Source: CAZGTQ01 sp964528575 (lineage in GTDB: Bacteria; Planctomycetota; UBA1135; GCA-002686595). Taken from it: a DNA stretch of 36,286 bases. Positions 28,079 through 36,286 of this stretch are shown here, one piece after another. The notes beneath the pieces are model-generated. The model worked only from the letters and a program-made list of their open reading frames with translations. It was not told the DNA's origin and did no database searches. The stretch spans positions 1 to 36,286 of the forward strand of contig CAZGTQ010000049.1 in the NCBI GenBank assembly GCA_964528575.1, given 5' to 3'. The translations under genes and the position numbers were made by a program. Every line of letters starts with the position of its first letter. Position 1 is the stretch's first letter.

Positions 28079-28993
28079 GTGACGAAGACCACCCTCGCCG
28101 TTCTCGCGCTCCTCGTCCCGCTCGCCGCCCTGCCGCTCGCGTCCCGCGCGCGCACCCGCGCCGCTGCGCCGCCGATGGAGCTGCGCGGCGTGCTCACGGC
28201 CGACGGGCTGCGCTGGTACCGGCTCGCGCTGCCCACGGGCCACGAGCGGCGCGCCGAGCCCGCGCCCGTCGTCTTCCTCTTCCACGGCGGCGGCGGCAAC
28301 GCGCTCCAGGCGGCGGGCGCGTACGGCGTCGTCGAGGGAGCGCTGGCGCGCGGCTGGGTCGCCGTCGCGCCCGAGGGGACCGGTCCGTTCGCGCCGCCCG
28401 TCTTCCAACTCGAGACGTGGAACGCGGGCAACTGCTGCGGCGCGGCGCTCGACGAAGGGGTCGACGACGTCGCGTTCTTCGAAGCGCTGCTCGCCGAGCT
28501 CGTCGCCGACGAGAACGTCGATCCGCAGCGCGTGTTCCTCACCGGGATGAGCAACGGCGCGATGATGAGCTACCGCATCGCTGCCGAACGGCCGGACCTC
28601 GTGACCGCGATCGCGCCGGTCGCTGGCTCGCTCGGCGTCCCGTACGGGCCGTCGGAGCCGGTGCCGCTGCTCGCGATCCACGGGTTGCTCGACGAGCACG
28701 TGCCGTTCGAGGGCGGCGCCGGCGTCGGGCTGTCCGGCACGGACTTCGCGAGCCAGCCGGAGAGCCTGCTGCCGTTCCTCGCAGCGAACGGCGGGACGGT
28801 GCCGCCGCCGATCGAGCTCGAGCAGGCGCTCGCGTTCGCATCGCGCGATACGTACTACTACCTCGCGCTCGACGGCGGCCACTCGTGGCCGGGCGCCTCG
28901 AAGCCCGCGCACGATCCGCTCGAGCCGGTGCACGAAGCGCTCGGCGCGACGCCGCTGATGTTCGCGTTCTTCGAGCTGGCAGGCGCGCGCTAG
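28079..28993 (+). CDS. Secreted PHB-depolymerase-type alpha/beta-hydrolase esterase
   Basis: A 304-residue exported esterase of the PHB depolymerase/LpqC (COG3509) family. After a signal peptide (residues about 2-28) come VVFLFHGGGGNALQ (oxyanion region), ETWNAGNCCG (the family's conserved WNAGxCC motif), the nucleophile elbow GMSNGAMM (Ser of the triad), LLAIHGLLDEHVPF (Asp of the triad) and LDGGHSWPG (His of the triad). All catalytic parts are therefore present. Substrates of the family include polyhydroxyalkanoate, feruloyl and acetyl-xylan esters; the sequence does not choose between them. The GTG at 28079 precedes a basic TKTTLAVLALL signal start and is the best start. Convergent with the HPF gene, seven bases between stops. 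Confidence 0.87.
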   Translation: MTKTTLAVLALLVPLAALPLASRARTRAAAPPMELRGVLTADGLRWYRLALPTGHERRAEPAPVVFLFHGGGGNALQAAGAYGVVEGALARGWVAVAPEGTGPFAPPVFQLETWNAGNCCGAALDEGVDDVAFFEALLAELVADENVDPQRVFLTGMSNGAMMSYRIAAERPDLVTAIAPVAGSLGVPYGPSEPVPLLAIHGLLDEHVPFEGGAGVGLSGTDFASQPESLLPFLAANGGTVPPPIELEQALAFASRDTYYYLALDGGHSWPGASKPAHDPLEPVHEALGATPLMFAFFELAGAR

Positions 28994-29000
28994 CCGCGCC

Positions 29001-29321
29001 TCAAGCGCCGCGCTGGTGGCGCGAGAGCTTGCCGATCCGGTGCTCGAGCGCGTGGCGCAGCTTCTCCGTCGCCTGGCGCAGCGAGTCCTTCAGGTCGTCC
29101 GAGACGACTTCGACCACGAGCGGGTCCATGTGTCGCGGCCGCGCCTCGAGCGTGCACCGCTTGTCCTTGCCGCCCTTGCCGCCGTTCTCGTCCTTGAAGT
29201 GCACCTCGACCCGCGTGAGCTGGTGCGCGAACGGCGCGAGCGACTCGCCGAGCCGGCGCTCGATGAAGTCGACGAAGGCGGCCGGGATCTCGATGTGGGG
29301 GGAGTTGATCTGGATCTGCAT
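29001..29321 (-). CDS. Short HPF/RaiA-family ribosome hibernation factor
   Basis: A 106-residue protein of the HPF/RaiA (sigma-54 modulation, YfiA) family that binds the 30S decoding region and idles ribosomes. The fold's landmarks are seen: QIQINSPHIEIPAAFVDFIERRLGESLAPF (first strand and helix), VEVHFKDEN, KRCTLEARPRHMDPLVVEVVSDDLKDSLRQATEKLRHALEHRIGK in shorter pieces (second helix). It is the short form and lacks the C-terminal dimerisation domain of long HPF. It stands alone, with its own promoter-like element GATAAT 44 bases upstream and no neighbour in its operon. Expression in stationary phase is typical for the family but is not shown by this sequence. Confidence 0.88.
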   Translation of the reverse strand: MQIQINSPHIEIPAAFVDFIERRLGESLAPFAHQLTRVEVHFKDENGGKGGKDKRCTLEARPRHMDPLVVEVVSDDLKDSLRQATEKLRHALEHRIGKLSRHQRGA

Positions 29322-29365
29322 CGATGGCCCTGGAAAGTGCGCTGGAGTGTCAGATGACGAAGCCG

Positions 29366-29371
29366 ATTATC
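29366..29371 (-). promoter_or_regulatory. Candidate -10 element (GATAAT) of the HPF gene
   Basis: On the - strand GATAAT, the closest match to TATAAT that I noticed in the window, lies 44 bases before the ATG at 29321, giving a leader of about 35-40 bases. No good -35 is seen. Confidence 0.45.
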
Positions 29372-29459
29372 GCCCGCGACCGCACGCTGCGGGGATCCGA
29401 TTTACCCGAGCGATTCGCCCGCTCTTCGGGGGCGCCCGACTACGCCCTTCGACCCATGG

Positions 29460-31127
29460 CTACGGACAGAACGTGACCGCGAGCCCCTCGGAATGGTGCA
29501 CGCCGCCGCCTGCCGGCGCGTCGCGCACCAGCCACGTGAAGTAGCGCGTCGCCCCGATCATCGACGGAGCCATGGGCACGGTGTAGCTGGCCGTACCCGC
29601 TCCGTCGGTCGTCATGTAGTGACGCACGACCGGGCCGCCGACCCACATCGTGCCCCACGTCTCGGCCGACGCCGCCGCGCTGGCACCCTCCATCAGCACC
29701 GTGAGCACGTTCGGATTGCCGCCGCTCAGCGTGATCGCGAACGGCGGGCTCGAGACCGAGGGCTGCCCGGACGTGCCGATCGACGGCGGGCCCGCTCCCG
29801 ACACGGACACCTCGCCCGTGCCGTACGTCGCGGGTGCCGCACACGCGGGGTCGTAGCCGCCGATCTCCGTCGGGTTCGTGCCCAGCGGGTCGAGATGCGG
29901 CCGCACGTCGGTCCAATACACGGTCATGCGGTTGAAGCCGGCGACCTGCGTGCTGCACTCGAAGCTGCTGACCCACCACGCCGCGCCGAGCACCTGGCCG
30001 TCGGCGTTGAAGAGCGGTCCGCCCGAGCTGCCGCCCGTCAGCATCCCGACCTCCCAGTTCACCTGCCACACGCCCGTCGTCCACGCCGGCGCCTGATTGT
30101 CGATCGAGACCTTCTTCACGCCGCCGCTGGGGTGCGTGATCGCCGCGCTCATCGGCGAGAACGCGTTCGTGCGCTGCCAGCCGGCGTAGTAGACGCCGAA
30201 GCTCGGCGGGATCGGCTCGAGGATGCGGACGAGTCGGTGGTCGTTGCCCGAATTCGACGTCAGGTACTGCGAGCCCTGGACGGAGTTGCCGCCGACCGAG
30301 CCCGTGCCGCACCCCGGCAGCTCGTAGTTGAACAGGAAGATCGAGTTCGAGTAGCTGCCGCAGTGGCTCGCGCTGAGGAGCAACTGGTCGCCGTCGTTCG
30401 CCGTGTTGTTGACGAGCCCGGCGCTGCACAGGCCGCCGCCCGTGAAGACGCGGCAGACCGAGCGCTTCAGGACCTGGTAGGGGGCGCCCTGCGGACAGTT
30501 GACGTCGACGAGGCAGCCGCCGCCCGCGCCTCCGCCGCCGCCGATCAGGTGCCACACGTCGACGAAGTCGTGGATCACCGTCCCGACGACGAGCTCGCCG
30601 GGACCGATCGCGCCGCCGGGGCGGACGTACTCGATCGTGATCGCGTCGCCCGGCGTCGGCAGGATCGCGAAGCGCCGGTCGGGCTTCGTGTTGCGCTCGT
30701 CGTACGAGCCGCGCACGGTCGCACGCGCGTCGTCGTACACGAAGAGCTGCGCGCCCGGTGCGGGCTCGAACCGCTCGAGCTCGAGGCCGATCGAGTACGC
30801 GCCCGGCGACGCGATGCGCACGCGCCACACGAGCGAGCCGTCGGACGCCGTGTCGAGGCGCCCGCTCGTCGACGGCTCGATGCGCGTGGGGACCTCGACG
30901 CCCCACTGCAAGTAGAGGTCGCGCGCCTCGGCGTTGCGTCGCGCCCAGGGCGCCGTGTCGACCGCGGGCAGCGTCACCGTGGGAACGGCGGCGGGCAACC
31001 AATCGCGCTCGCTCGCGGGGCGGCCGCCCCACGTCAACTGCGCCGACGCGCCGGTGGCCGAGGTCAGCAGGGCGAGCACGAGCGCGGCGGCGCGCCGCGG
31101 CGCCGCCGACCGGGTGGGTGCGCTCAT
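29460..31127 (-). CDS. Secreted lysyl-endopeptidase-like serine protease
   Basis: A 555-residue exported trypsin-fold protease resembling Achromobacter protease I. A signal peptide (about 10-29) is followed by a pro-region (about 30-200) with a beta-sandwich look, a Gly-rich turn, and the protease domain: CRVFTGGGLCSAGLVNNTAND, then H255 in SASHCG, D296 in SGNDHRL and S368 in GGSSGGPLF. Six or more Cys residues suggest disulfides. From about residue 430 a C-terminal beta-rich domain follows, of the same style as the end of the beta-helix protein at 77. The protein would act outside the cell or in the periplasm. The start ATG lies just before the basic n-region. The 138 bases downstream hold the HPF promoter region. 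Confidence 0.9.
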   Translation of the reverse strand: MSAPTRSAAPRRAAALVLALLTSATGASAQLTWGGRPASERDWLPAAVPTVTLPAVDTAPWARRNAEARDLYLQWGVEVPTRIEPSTSGRLDTASDGSLVWRVRIASPGAYSIGLELERFEPAPGAQLFVYDDARATVRGSYDERNTKPDRRFAILPTPGDAITIEYVRPGGAIGPGELVVGTVIHDFVDVWHLIGGGGGAGGGCLVDVNCPQGAPYQVLKRSVCRVFTGGGLCSAGLVNNTANDGDQLLLSASHCGSYSNSIFLFNYELPGCGTGSVGGNSVQGSQYLTSNSGNDHRLVRILEPIPPSFGVYYAGWQRTNAFSPMSAAITHPSGGVKKVSIDNQAPAWTTGVWQVNWEVGMLTGGSSGGPLFNADGQVLGAAWWVSSFECSTQVAGFNRMTVYWTDVRPHLDPLGTNPTEIGGYDPACAAPATYGTGEVSVSGAGPPSIGTSGQPSVSSPPFAITLSGGNPNVLTVLMEGASAAASAETWGTMWVGGPVVRHYMTTDGAGTASYTVPMAPSMIGATRYFTWLVRDAPAGGGVHHSEGLAVTFCP

Positions 31128-31232
31128 GAATGGAGTCGGGGAATCGGGGAAGCCCCGGGGGGGGCGCGGAGGCCGGAGGTCCAGCGTAGGCCCTCGCGGC
31201 CGATCCGGCCAGACGCGGCCGGCGAAGCGCGC

Positions 31233-32294
31233 TCAATCGGCCCGCGGCGCGAGGTGGCCCGCGTCCGCGAGCGCCGCGTGCGCCTTCGCGTACAGCAGCT
31301 CGTTGCCGAGCGCGTTCGCGTGCGGGTCGGCGAGCGAGTTCTCGATGTCGCGCTCGCGCTCGTCGGGCGTGAATGCGAACGGGTACCAGGGCACGCCGTT
31401 CGCCTCGCACCAGCGCCGCACGCCCGGGATCCACGGCACCGCGGCGTCGAGCACGACGAGCGGCGCCTCGAGCTCGTCGCACAGCGCGAGGATCCGCTCG
31501 AGCCCCGGCTCGACGCGCGCCCAGCCCTCGACGTACTCCGGCGTCGACTCGATCGTCGCCGGGTCCCGCCGCGGAACCGAGCGGCTCGCGTCGCGCCGCA
31601 TCAGATACAGCGCCACCTCGCTGAGCGCGGGCACCCACGGCCGAGCGCGCGCGATCCAGCCGTGTGCCGCCGGTGCCGGCGCCGGCGCCGGCGCCGCGCG
31701 CCGCTCCACCGCGCCGGTCAGCTCCTGGTACAGCCCGAAGTGGTCGTCGATGTCGTTGGCGACGAACGTGAGGACGACGAGGTCGGGATCGAGCTCCTCG
31801 CCGTGCGCCGCGAGCCAGTCCGCTTGCTGCACGGTGTTGTAGAGGATGTGACCCGCGTTCAAGCACTCGAGCGGCGCGTCCGACGCGGCGCGCGCATCGC
31901 GCTCGAGCCGCCGGACCCACGTGTCCTCGTCGTCGACGCCCCAGCCGAGCGTGACCGAGTCGCCGAGGAACAGGATCCGCATCCGCTCGCCCGGCGCCGC
32001 GGCCGGCTCCGGCGGCGGGGCCGCGCCGGTGCGCAGGCCGCGCTCGTCCGTGCGGAAGCGGAACGTCGCGAGCTCGAGGTCGACGTTCGGCTTGGCCTCG
32101 AAGATGCGGCTCGAGCGCGTGACCGGCGCGCCGACCAACGTGATCGCGGCGTTGATGTAACGGCTGACGTCGCCGTAGTAGCTCGTCCCGAGCGGATCGG
32201 TCGCGCGCACGACGACCTCGGCCACGACGACCGCGGCGACGAGACCGGCGAGGACGAGCGCGCACCGCAGCGCGATTCGACGAGCCTTGCGCAT
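31233..32294 (-). CDS. Membrane-anchored SGNH/GDSL-type hydrolase
   Basis: A 353-residue protein with an N-terminal membrane anchor (about residues 8-27) and an SGNH hydrolase domain. The block I motif is ILFLGDSVTLGWGVDDEDTW (Ser nucleophile in GDSV), block II-like Gly is in LNAGHILYNT, block III Asn in VVLTFVANDIDDHF, and the C-terminal DPHANALGNELL carries the Asp and His of block V. The family includes acyl-esterases acting on cell-surface polysaccharides. A hexanucleotide GGCGCC repeat gives an APAPAPA linker near the middle. The start at 32294 follows AACAAT by seven bases; an ATG at 32303 would add three residues. The same reading frame stays open backwards into the VIT/VWA gene, so a gene finder could fuse them. 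Confidence 0.82.
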   Translation of the reverse strand: MRKARRIALRCALVLAGLVAAVVVAEVVVRATDPLGTSYYGDVSRYINAAITLVGAPVTRSSRIFEAKPNVDLELATFRFRTDERGLRTGAAPPPEPAAAPGERMRILFLGDSVTLGWGVDDEDTWVRRLERDARAASDAPLECLNAGHILYNTVQQADWLAAHGEELDPDLVVLTFVANDIDDHFGLYQELTGAVERRAAPAPAPAPAAHGWIARARPWVPALSEVALYLMRRDASRSVPRRDPATIESTPEYVEGWARVEPGLERILALCDELEAPLVVLDAAVPWIPGVRRWCEANGVPWYPFAFTPDERERDIENSLADPHANALGNELLYAKAHAALADAGHLAPRAD

Positions 32295-32301
32295 CCGGAC
32301 C

Positions 32302-32307
32302 ATTGTT
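32302..32307 (-). promoter_or_regulatory. Candidate -10 element (AACAAT) before the SGNH hydrolase gene
   Basis: On the - strand AACAAT lies seven bases before the ATG at 32294, matching the leaderless spacing seen at other genes here. It overlaps the alternative ATG at 32303. Confidence 0.3.
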
Positions 32308-32326
32308 GCGCGCCGCGCGCGCTGCG

Positions 32327-35300
32327 TCACTCCTCGAGGGCTCCCAGGCGCAGCGCCGCGAAGCGGACCGTCTGGCTGCGCTCGGCGAGCCGGATCGTGC
32401 CCGCGCGCACGACCTCCGACGGCGTCCCCGGCCGCTCGTACACCGTCGCGCCGACAAGCGTGTCGAGCGACGCGCGGTTGGCGTCGTCTCCGAAGTAGTG
32501 CACGGACACCGTGTACTCTCCGCGCGGAGCGCGCGGGAGCACGTACATCTCCGGTCCCCAGCCGCCGGTGACGTCGCGCGTCAGGCTCCCGCCGCTCTTC
32601 GTGCGCCGGTTCCCGTAGAAGCAGTGGCCGCCGTCGGGCTCGTGCACGTGCAGGTCGACGTCGGTCGCGTCGGTGCTCCACGACACGACGACGACGAGAT
32701 CGGCGCCCAGGACGTCGCCGAGCTCGCGCCCGAGCCCCTTCGCGCGCCGGTCGGCGAGCGAGGCGAGCTGCGGCGGCAGCTCGCGCGCGCGCAGCTCGTC
32801 GAGCGCGCGCGCGTACTCGAACGCGACGATGCGTCGCACGTCGCCGGCCGTGCCCGCCAGCGCGAGCTCGTACCACGCGATCGCCAGGGCCGGCTTCTCG
32901 AGCGCGGCGGCGCAGCGCGCCGCGTGCCGGTACGGGTGCAGGCGGCCGGGACGCGCGTCCGCGAGCCGCGCGAACAGGTGGTATGCGTGGCCGGGGAAGC
33001 CGAGCTCGATCGCGCGCAGCCCGACGCCGGTGAGGATCGCCTCCTCGGACGGCGCGCCCTCGACCAGCGACGAGAGCAGCCGCAGCGCGTCGTCGGGTCG
33101 CCCGAGCTCCTCCGCGCGGCGCGTGACCGCGGCGTCGACGAGCGCGCCGTCGGGCCGTCCTTCGACGAGGCCCGCGCGCATCGCCGCGTCCTCGTCCGCC
33201 ACCGGCCACGGCGCGCACGTCCTCGGGCAGCGGACGCTGCTCGCTCTGGGCGAGCCGATCGAGGCGCGCGAGGAACGCGGCGCGCGGATCGGCGAGCGCG
33301 CGGCCGACGTCGTCGAGCGCGGCACCGACGTACGAGCCCACCTCCGTCGCGCGCACGAGCGCGGCGTCCGCCGTCGCGTCGATCCCGTGCCGCTCGTAGT
33401 CCTCCTCGGTCTCGAGCATCAAGAGCGAGCAGGTGCGTCCGGTGACGCGGTAGTGCGTCGCGAACGAGCGCGCGACGTCGTCGTCGCGCGCGCCGAGCTC
33501 CTCGAGCTGCGCGACCGCGATCTCGCCGTAAGCGCGCGCGGCGAGCGGCGATTCGAGCGCCGTGTCGATCGTCGCGCGCACCGTCGTGCTCTCGCCGCTC
33601 TGCGTCAGCACCAGCTCGACCGCATCGCCGGCGCGCGGACGGCCGCGGCCCGCGAGCACGAGGCGCTGCCCGGGAAAGACGTGACGCGGGCGTCCGGCGA
33701 CGAGCACGTCGTGCGCGCCTGCGACGGAGACGCGCTCGAGTCGCCACGGCCGCGCGCGGTGCGCGACGGCCGCGGCCGCGAGCTCGCTCTCGCCCGCCAC
33801 CGAGATGACGCCGCCGCCGCTCTCGCGCGCGAGGTGCTCGAGCACGGGGCCGTCGGTGCCCGCCAGCCCCGTCCTGTAGGCGAAGAGCGCGCCGGCGCGC
33901 CCGTCGCGCAGCGCCGCGGCGAGCTCGGACGGCTCGCGCGGGCCCCACGTCGCCGCGCCGTCGCTGAGCAGGAACGCGTCCCAGACCAGCCACGCCGGTG
34001 CGCCCTCGGCCCAGGCCGGCCGCGCGGCCTCGCGCAGCGCCGCGTCGAGATCGGTCGCGCCCTCGAGCGCGATGCGCCGCGCGTGCTCGATCGCCGCGTC
34101 GACGTTCGCCGGCGTGTTCGGCACGAAGCCCTCGCGCCACCAGTGCCGCTGGACGTCGAAGAACAGCACCGCGAACTCGCTCAGCGCCTCGCGGTTGCGC
34201 TCGAGCACCTCGCGCAGGAGGTCGAGCCAGATCGGCAGGCTGCTCGACGCCGAGCCGAGCGACGTGTCGACGAGGAACACCGCGCGCGTCGCGCCCGCCG
34301 TCGGCCGCGCGGCGAGCTCGGGGCGGAGCGCGAGCGCGAACTCGCCGTCGTCGGCCGACGGCGGCGTGACGAGAGCGGTGAGCGGAGCCCCGGCCACGCG
34401 CACGTGGAACGAGCGCGCCTCGGGCGCGACCCACGCGTGGCGCGCACGGCCCGGACCGAGGGCGAGGACGTCGTCGGCGCCGGGCGTCACCGTCACGCGC
34501 GCGGACGGCGCCGCCGCGACCTGCACGTCGACGCTCTGCAGCGGGACCGACTCGGGGAGCTCGAGCGCGTACTCGAGCTCGCCGTCGATCGGCACGAGGT
34601 CCATCTCGTAGGCGACGACGATTCGGTGCTGCGCGAGCGGCGTCAGCGGGAAGACGCGCGCGCTGAAGACGCCCGCGCCCGACCACTCGAGGAGCGCCGG
34701 GTCGACCTGCCGACGCACCGTGTCGCGGTACGCGCGCGCCGCCTTCACGCGCGGCACCATGCGCGCCTCCCTCGGGTCGATCATCGTGTCGATCCACGTG
34801 TCGGCGCGGTCCGCCCAGAGCGCGACCGGCTCGTGGCCGAGCGCCTCGAGCTCGCGCTGCGGAGCGAGCTTCGGCGGCGCGAGCGGACCGGCGTCCGCCG
34901 CGAGGGCGCTGCCGCCGAACGCGAGGTAGTACGGGGACGCGCCGTCGGGGAGGCGCAGCTTGAACGTGCCCTCGAGCGTGCGCTCGGTGTCGTTCGCGTA
35001 GAACCAGTCGAGCACGACGCGCGCGCGATGCCCCTCGATCCAGACGGCCGCGCGCGCGGCGACGAGCGGCAGCTCCTCGCGCTCACCGACCTTCAGGACC
35101 GACCCGTTCGGCTCCGCACCCGCGCGCCGCCACGTGGTCGCGGGCTCCTGGGCCGGGTTGGCTCGCTCGGCGCGCGCGCCGAACGAGGACGAGCCCCAGT
35201 CGACGCGTCCGTCGGTGACGCCGCCGGTCCCGCCAGCGTAGCCCGAGAGCTCGCGCCGCGATCCACTGAGCACCGTCGTCGACGCGAGGTAGTACTGCGC

Positions 35301-35576
35301 GCTTCCCGGCCCGCCGTTCGCGGGCCCCTGGACTTCGTAGACGACGTTCGTCAGCAGCGGCCGCGGGCTCGCCGGCACGGCATCGGCGGCCGCCCCGTTC
35401 CCGGCGCCGTCCATGACGGCTTCGACGGAGAGCGGGAGCGGCAGGGCAAGAGCGGCCGGAGCTTGCGCGCTCGCCGGATCCGGCGGCGCATCCGTCGGTT
35501 TCGAGCAAGCGAAGACGCATGCGAGACCTACGATCGCCGCGAGGGCGCGCTGCGAGACGAAGCGTCCCGAGACCAT
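32327..35576 (-). CDS. VIT/VWA-domain lipoprotein with DUF2135-like C-terminus, frame change inside
   Basis: A gene of about 1,082 codons if one frame change is bridged. It starts at the ATG at 35576 with a clear ribosome binding site (AAAGGACT) and a lipoprotein-like signal (IVGLACVFACSK). Residues about 175-330 are a VIT domain (PLVAARAAVWIEGHRARVVL; RDTVRRQVDPALLEW; VFPLTPLAQHRIVVAYEMDL). About 430-620 is a von Willebrand A domain (VFLVDTSLGS, GATDLDAAL, LLSDGAATWG), with Gly at the fifth MIDAS position. The frame is lost near 33200 (residue 790, RAVAGG) and the sense continues in the +1 frame (VADEDAAMRAG) through a helical TPR-like part to a DUF2135-like end (DVDLHVHEPDGGHCFYGNRR). A sequencing or assembly error, a real mutation or frameshifting are all possible. 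Confidence 0.75.
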
Positions 35577-35678
35577 GGGGAGTCCTTTCCGAGGGGTTCC
35601 TCGACGGCCGGACGCGGGTCCTACGGGCCCGCGCGACGCGCCGTTGGTCCGCCGCGTCCTTTTTCGCGTTTCCCCTGC

Positions 35679-36286
35679 ATGTCGTCCGTTCCCGAAGCCC
35701 TCGTCGAGGTCGACGACGTCCGCCGCTCGTACGACCACGGCCCCGTCCGCGTCGACGCGCTCGACGGCGTGTCGCTGCGCGTCCAGGCCGGCGAAGCGGT
35801 CGCGCTCGTCGGGCCGTCCGGCTGCGGCAAGTCGACGCTCTTGAACCTCGTCGCCGCGGTCGATCGGCCCGACGCCGGGCGCGTCGTGGTCTGCGGGCAC
35901 GACGTCGGCCGCGCCTCGGACCGCGAGCTCGTTCTCCTGCGCCGCCGCAGCATCGGCGTCGTGTTCCAGTCGTTCCACCTGGTCGCGAACCTCACCGCGG
36001 CGGAGAACGTCGCGCTGCCGCTCGCGCTCGACGGCAAGAGCGACCCGCGGCGCGTCGCCGCGCTGCTCGAGCGCGTCGGGCTGGGAGCGCGCGCGCGCCA
36101 TCGGCCGAGCGAGCTGTCGGGCGGCGAGGAGCAGCGCGTCGCGATCGCGCGCGCGCTCGCGCACCGGCCGCGCCTCGTCGTCGCGGACGAGCCGACGGGC
36201 AACCTCGACACGGCGAGCGGAGCGAGCGTGCTCGCGCTGCTCTCCGAGCTGCGGCGCGAGGAGGGCGTCGCGCTGATCCTCGCGAC
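35679..36286 (+). CDS. LolD/MacB-type ABC transporter ATP-binding protein (cut off by window end)
   Basis: The first 202 codons of an ABC ATPase; the gene continues past the window. Walker A is GPSGCGKST, the Q-loop VVFQSFHLVANLTAAENVALP, the signature LSGGEEQR (the usual LSGGQQQR-type with Glu-Glu) and Walker B LVVADEPTGNLD, all typical of the LolD/MacB/FtsE class that powers lipoprotein release or efflux with a FtsX-type permease. Such a permease gene is expected just downstream but is outside the window. The ATG at 35679 follows SVPEALVEVDDVRRSYD-type sense directly; no clear ribosome binding site is seen. Divergent from the VIT/VWA gene with 102 bases between, in which I see no further gene. 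Confidence 0.92.
   Translation, partial: MSSVPEALVEVDDVRRSYDHGPVRVDALDGVSLRVQAGEAVALVGPSGCGKSTLLNLVAAVDRPDAGRVVVCGHDVGRASDRELVLLRRRSIGVVFQSFHLVANLTAAENVALPLALDGKSDPRRVAALLERVGLGARARHRPSELSGGEEQRVAIARALAHRPRLVVADEPTGNLDTASGASVLALLSELRREEGVALILA

Noticed and set aside
33190..33215. Programmed ribosomal frameshifting in the VIT/VWA gene
   Set aside because: No slippery heptamer or rare-codon shift site is visible, nor an obvious following stem; an error or mutation is simpler.
1..36286. tRNA, rRNA, CRISPR, prophage or insertion sequence genes
   Set aside because: None was recognised by eye; intergenic gaps are short and lack cloverleaf-like, spaced-repeat or transposase signatures.

Overview
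The window is very G+C-rich DNA (third codon positions are nearly all G or C) with tightly packed genes, no rRNA, tRNA, CRISPR array, insertion sequence or phage gene that I can see. The gene mix points to a Planctomycetota-like bacterium: an ECF sigma factor divergent from a Ser/Thr kinase with a DUF4384-type C-terminus, a secreted DUF1565 beta-helix protein, a DUF1111 di-haem protein, pseudopilins with Asp-rich loops, and a VIT/VWA lipoprotein with a DUF2135-like tail. This placement is inference from family content; no marker gene is present to prove it.

Left part (1-11151, all + strand): a secreted beta-helix protein; two small membrane proteins; a three-gene run of beta-CASP metallo-beta-lactamase nuclease, OLD/Toprim-type protein and LOG-family protein (2434-6313); a hairpin-rich 195-base gap; a cassette of three pseudopilin-like genes plus an exported HEAT-repeat protein (6509-10350); and a GNAT acetyltransferase.

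Middle (11193-17489): an ECF sigma factor overlapping a ferredoxin-NADP-reductase-like gene (both -), a structured 430-base divergent spacer, a transmembrane Ser/Thr kinase (+), then on the - strand a J-domain protein overlapping a CbpM-like modulator, followed by a DUF1111 di-haem protein.

Core (17558-26053, +): six genes that overlap one another: a DUF155/RMD1 membrane protein, a C39-like papain-fold protein, an RLAN/RimK ATP-grasp ligase, a GCS2-like carboxylate-amine ligase, an N-formylglutamate amidohydrolase-like hydrolase and biosynthetic arginine decarboxylase SpeA. This reads as a pathway that makes and trims amide-bonded small molecules, perhaps with agmatine as the amine; it is my main candidate for a poorly described system. 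A 19-bp tandem repeat in which every unit starts with ATG then joins speA to a PP2C phosphatase fused to a cyclic-nucleotide-binding-like domain.

Right part (26080-36286): a lipoprotein with a carboxypeptidase-regulatory-like fold (-), a small membrane protein (-), a PHB-depolymerase-type esterase (+), a short HPF/RaiA protein (-), a secreted lysyl-endopeptidase-like protease (-), an SGNH hydrolase (-), a VIT/VWA lipoprotein gene interrupted by a frame change (-), and the 5' part of a LolD/MacB-type ABC ATPase (+) that runs off the end.

Two patterns cross the whole window. Many genes have a TAnnnT-like hexamer only 6-15 bases before the start codon and no ribosome binding site, suggesting leaderless or nearly leaderless mRNAs. 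Short tandem duplications (9-19 bp) sit repeatedly at gene ends and starts.
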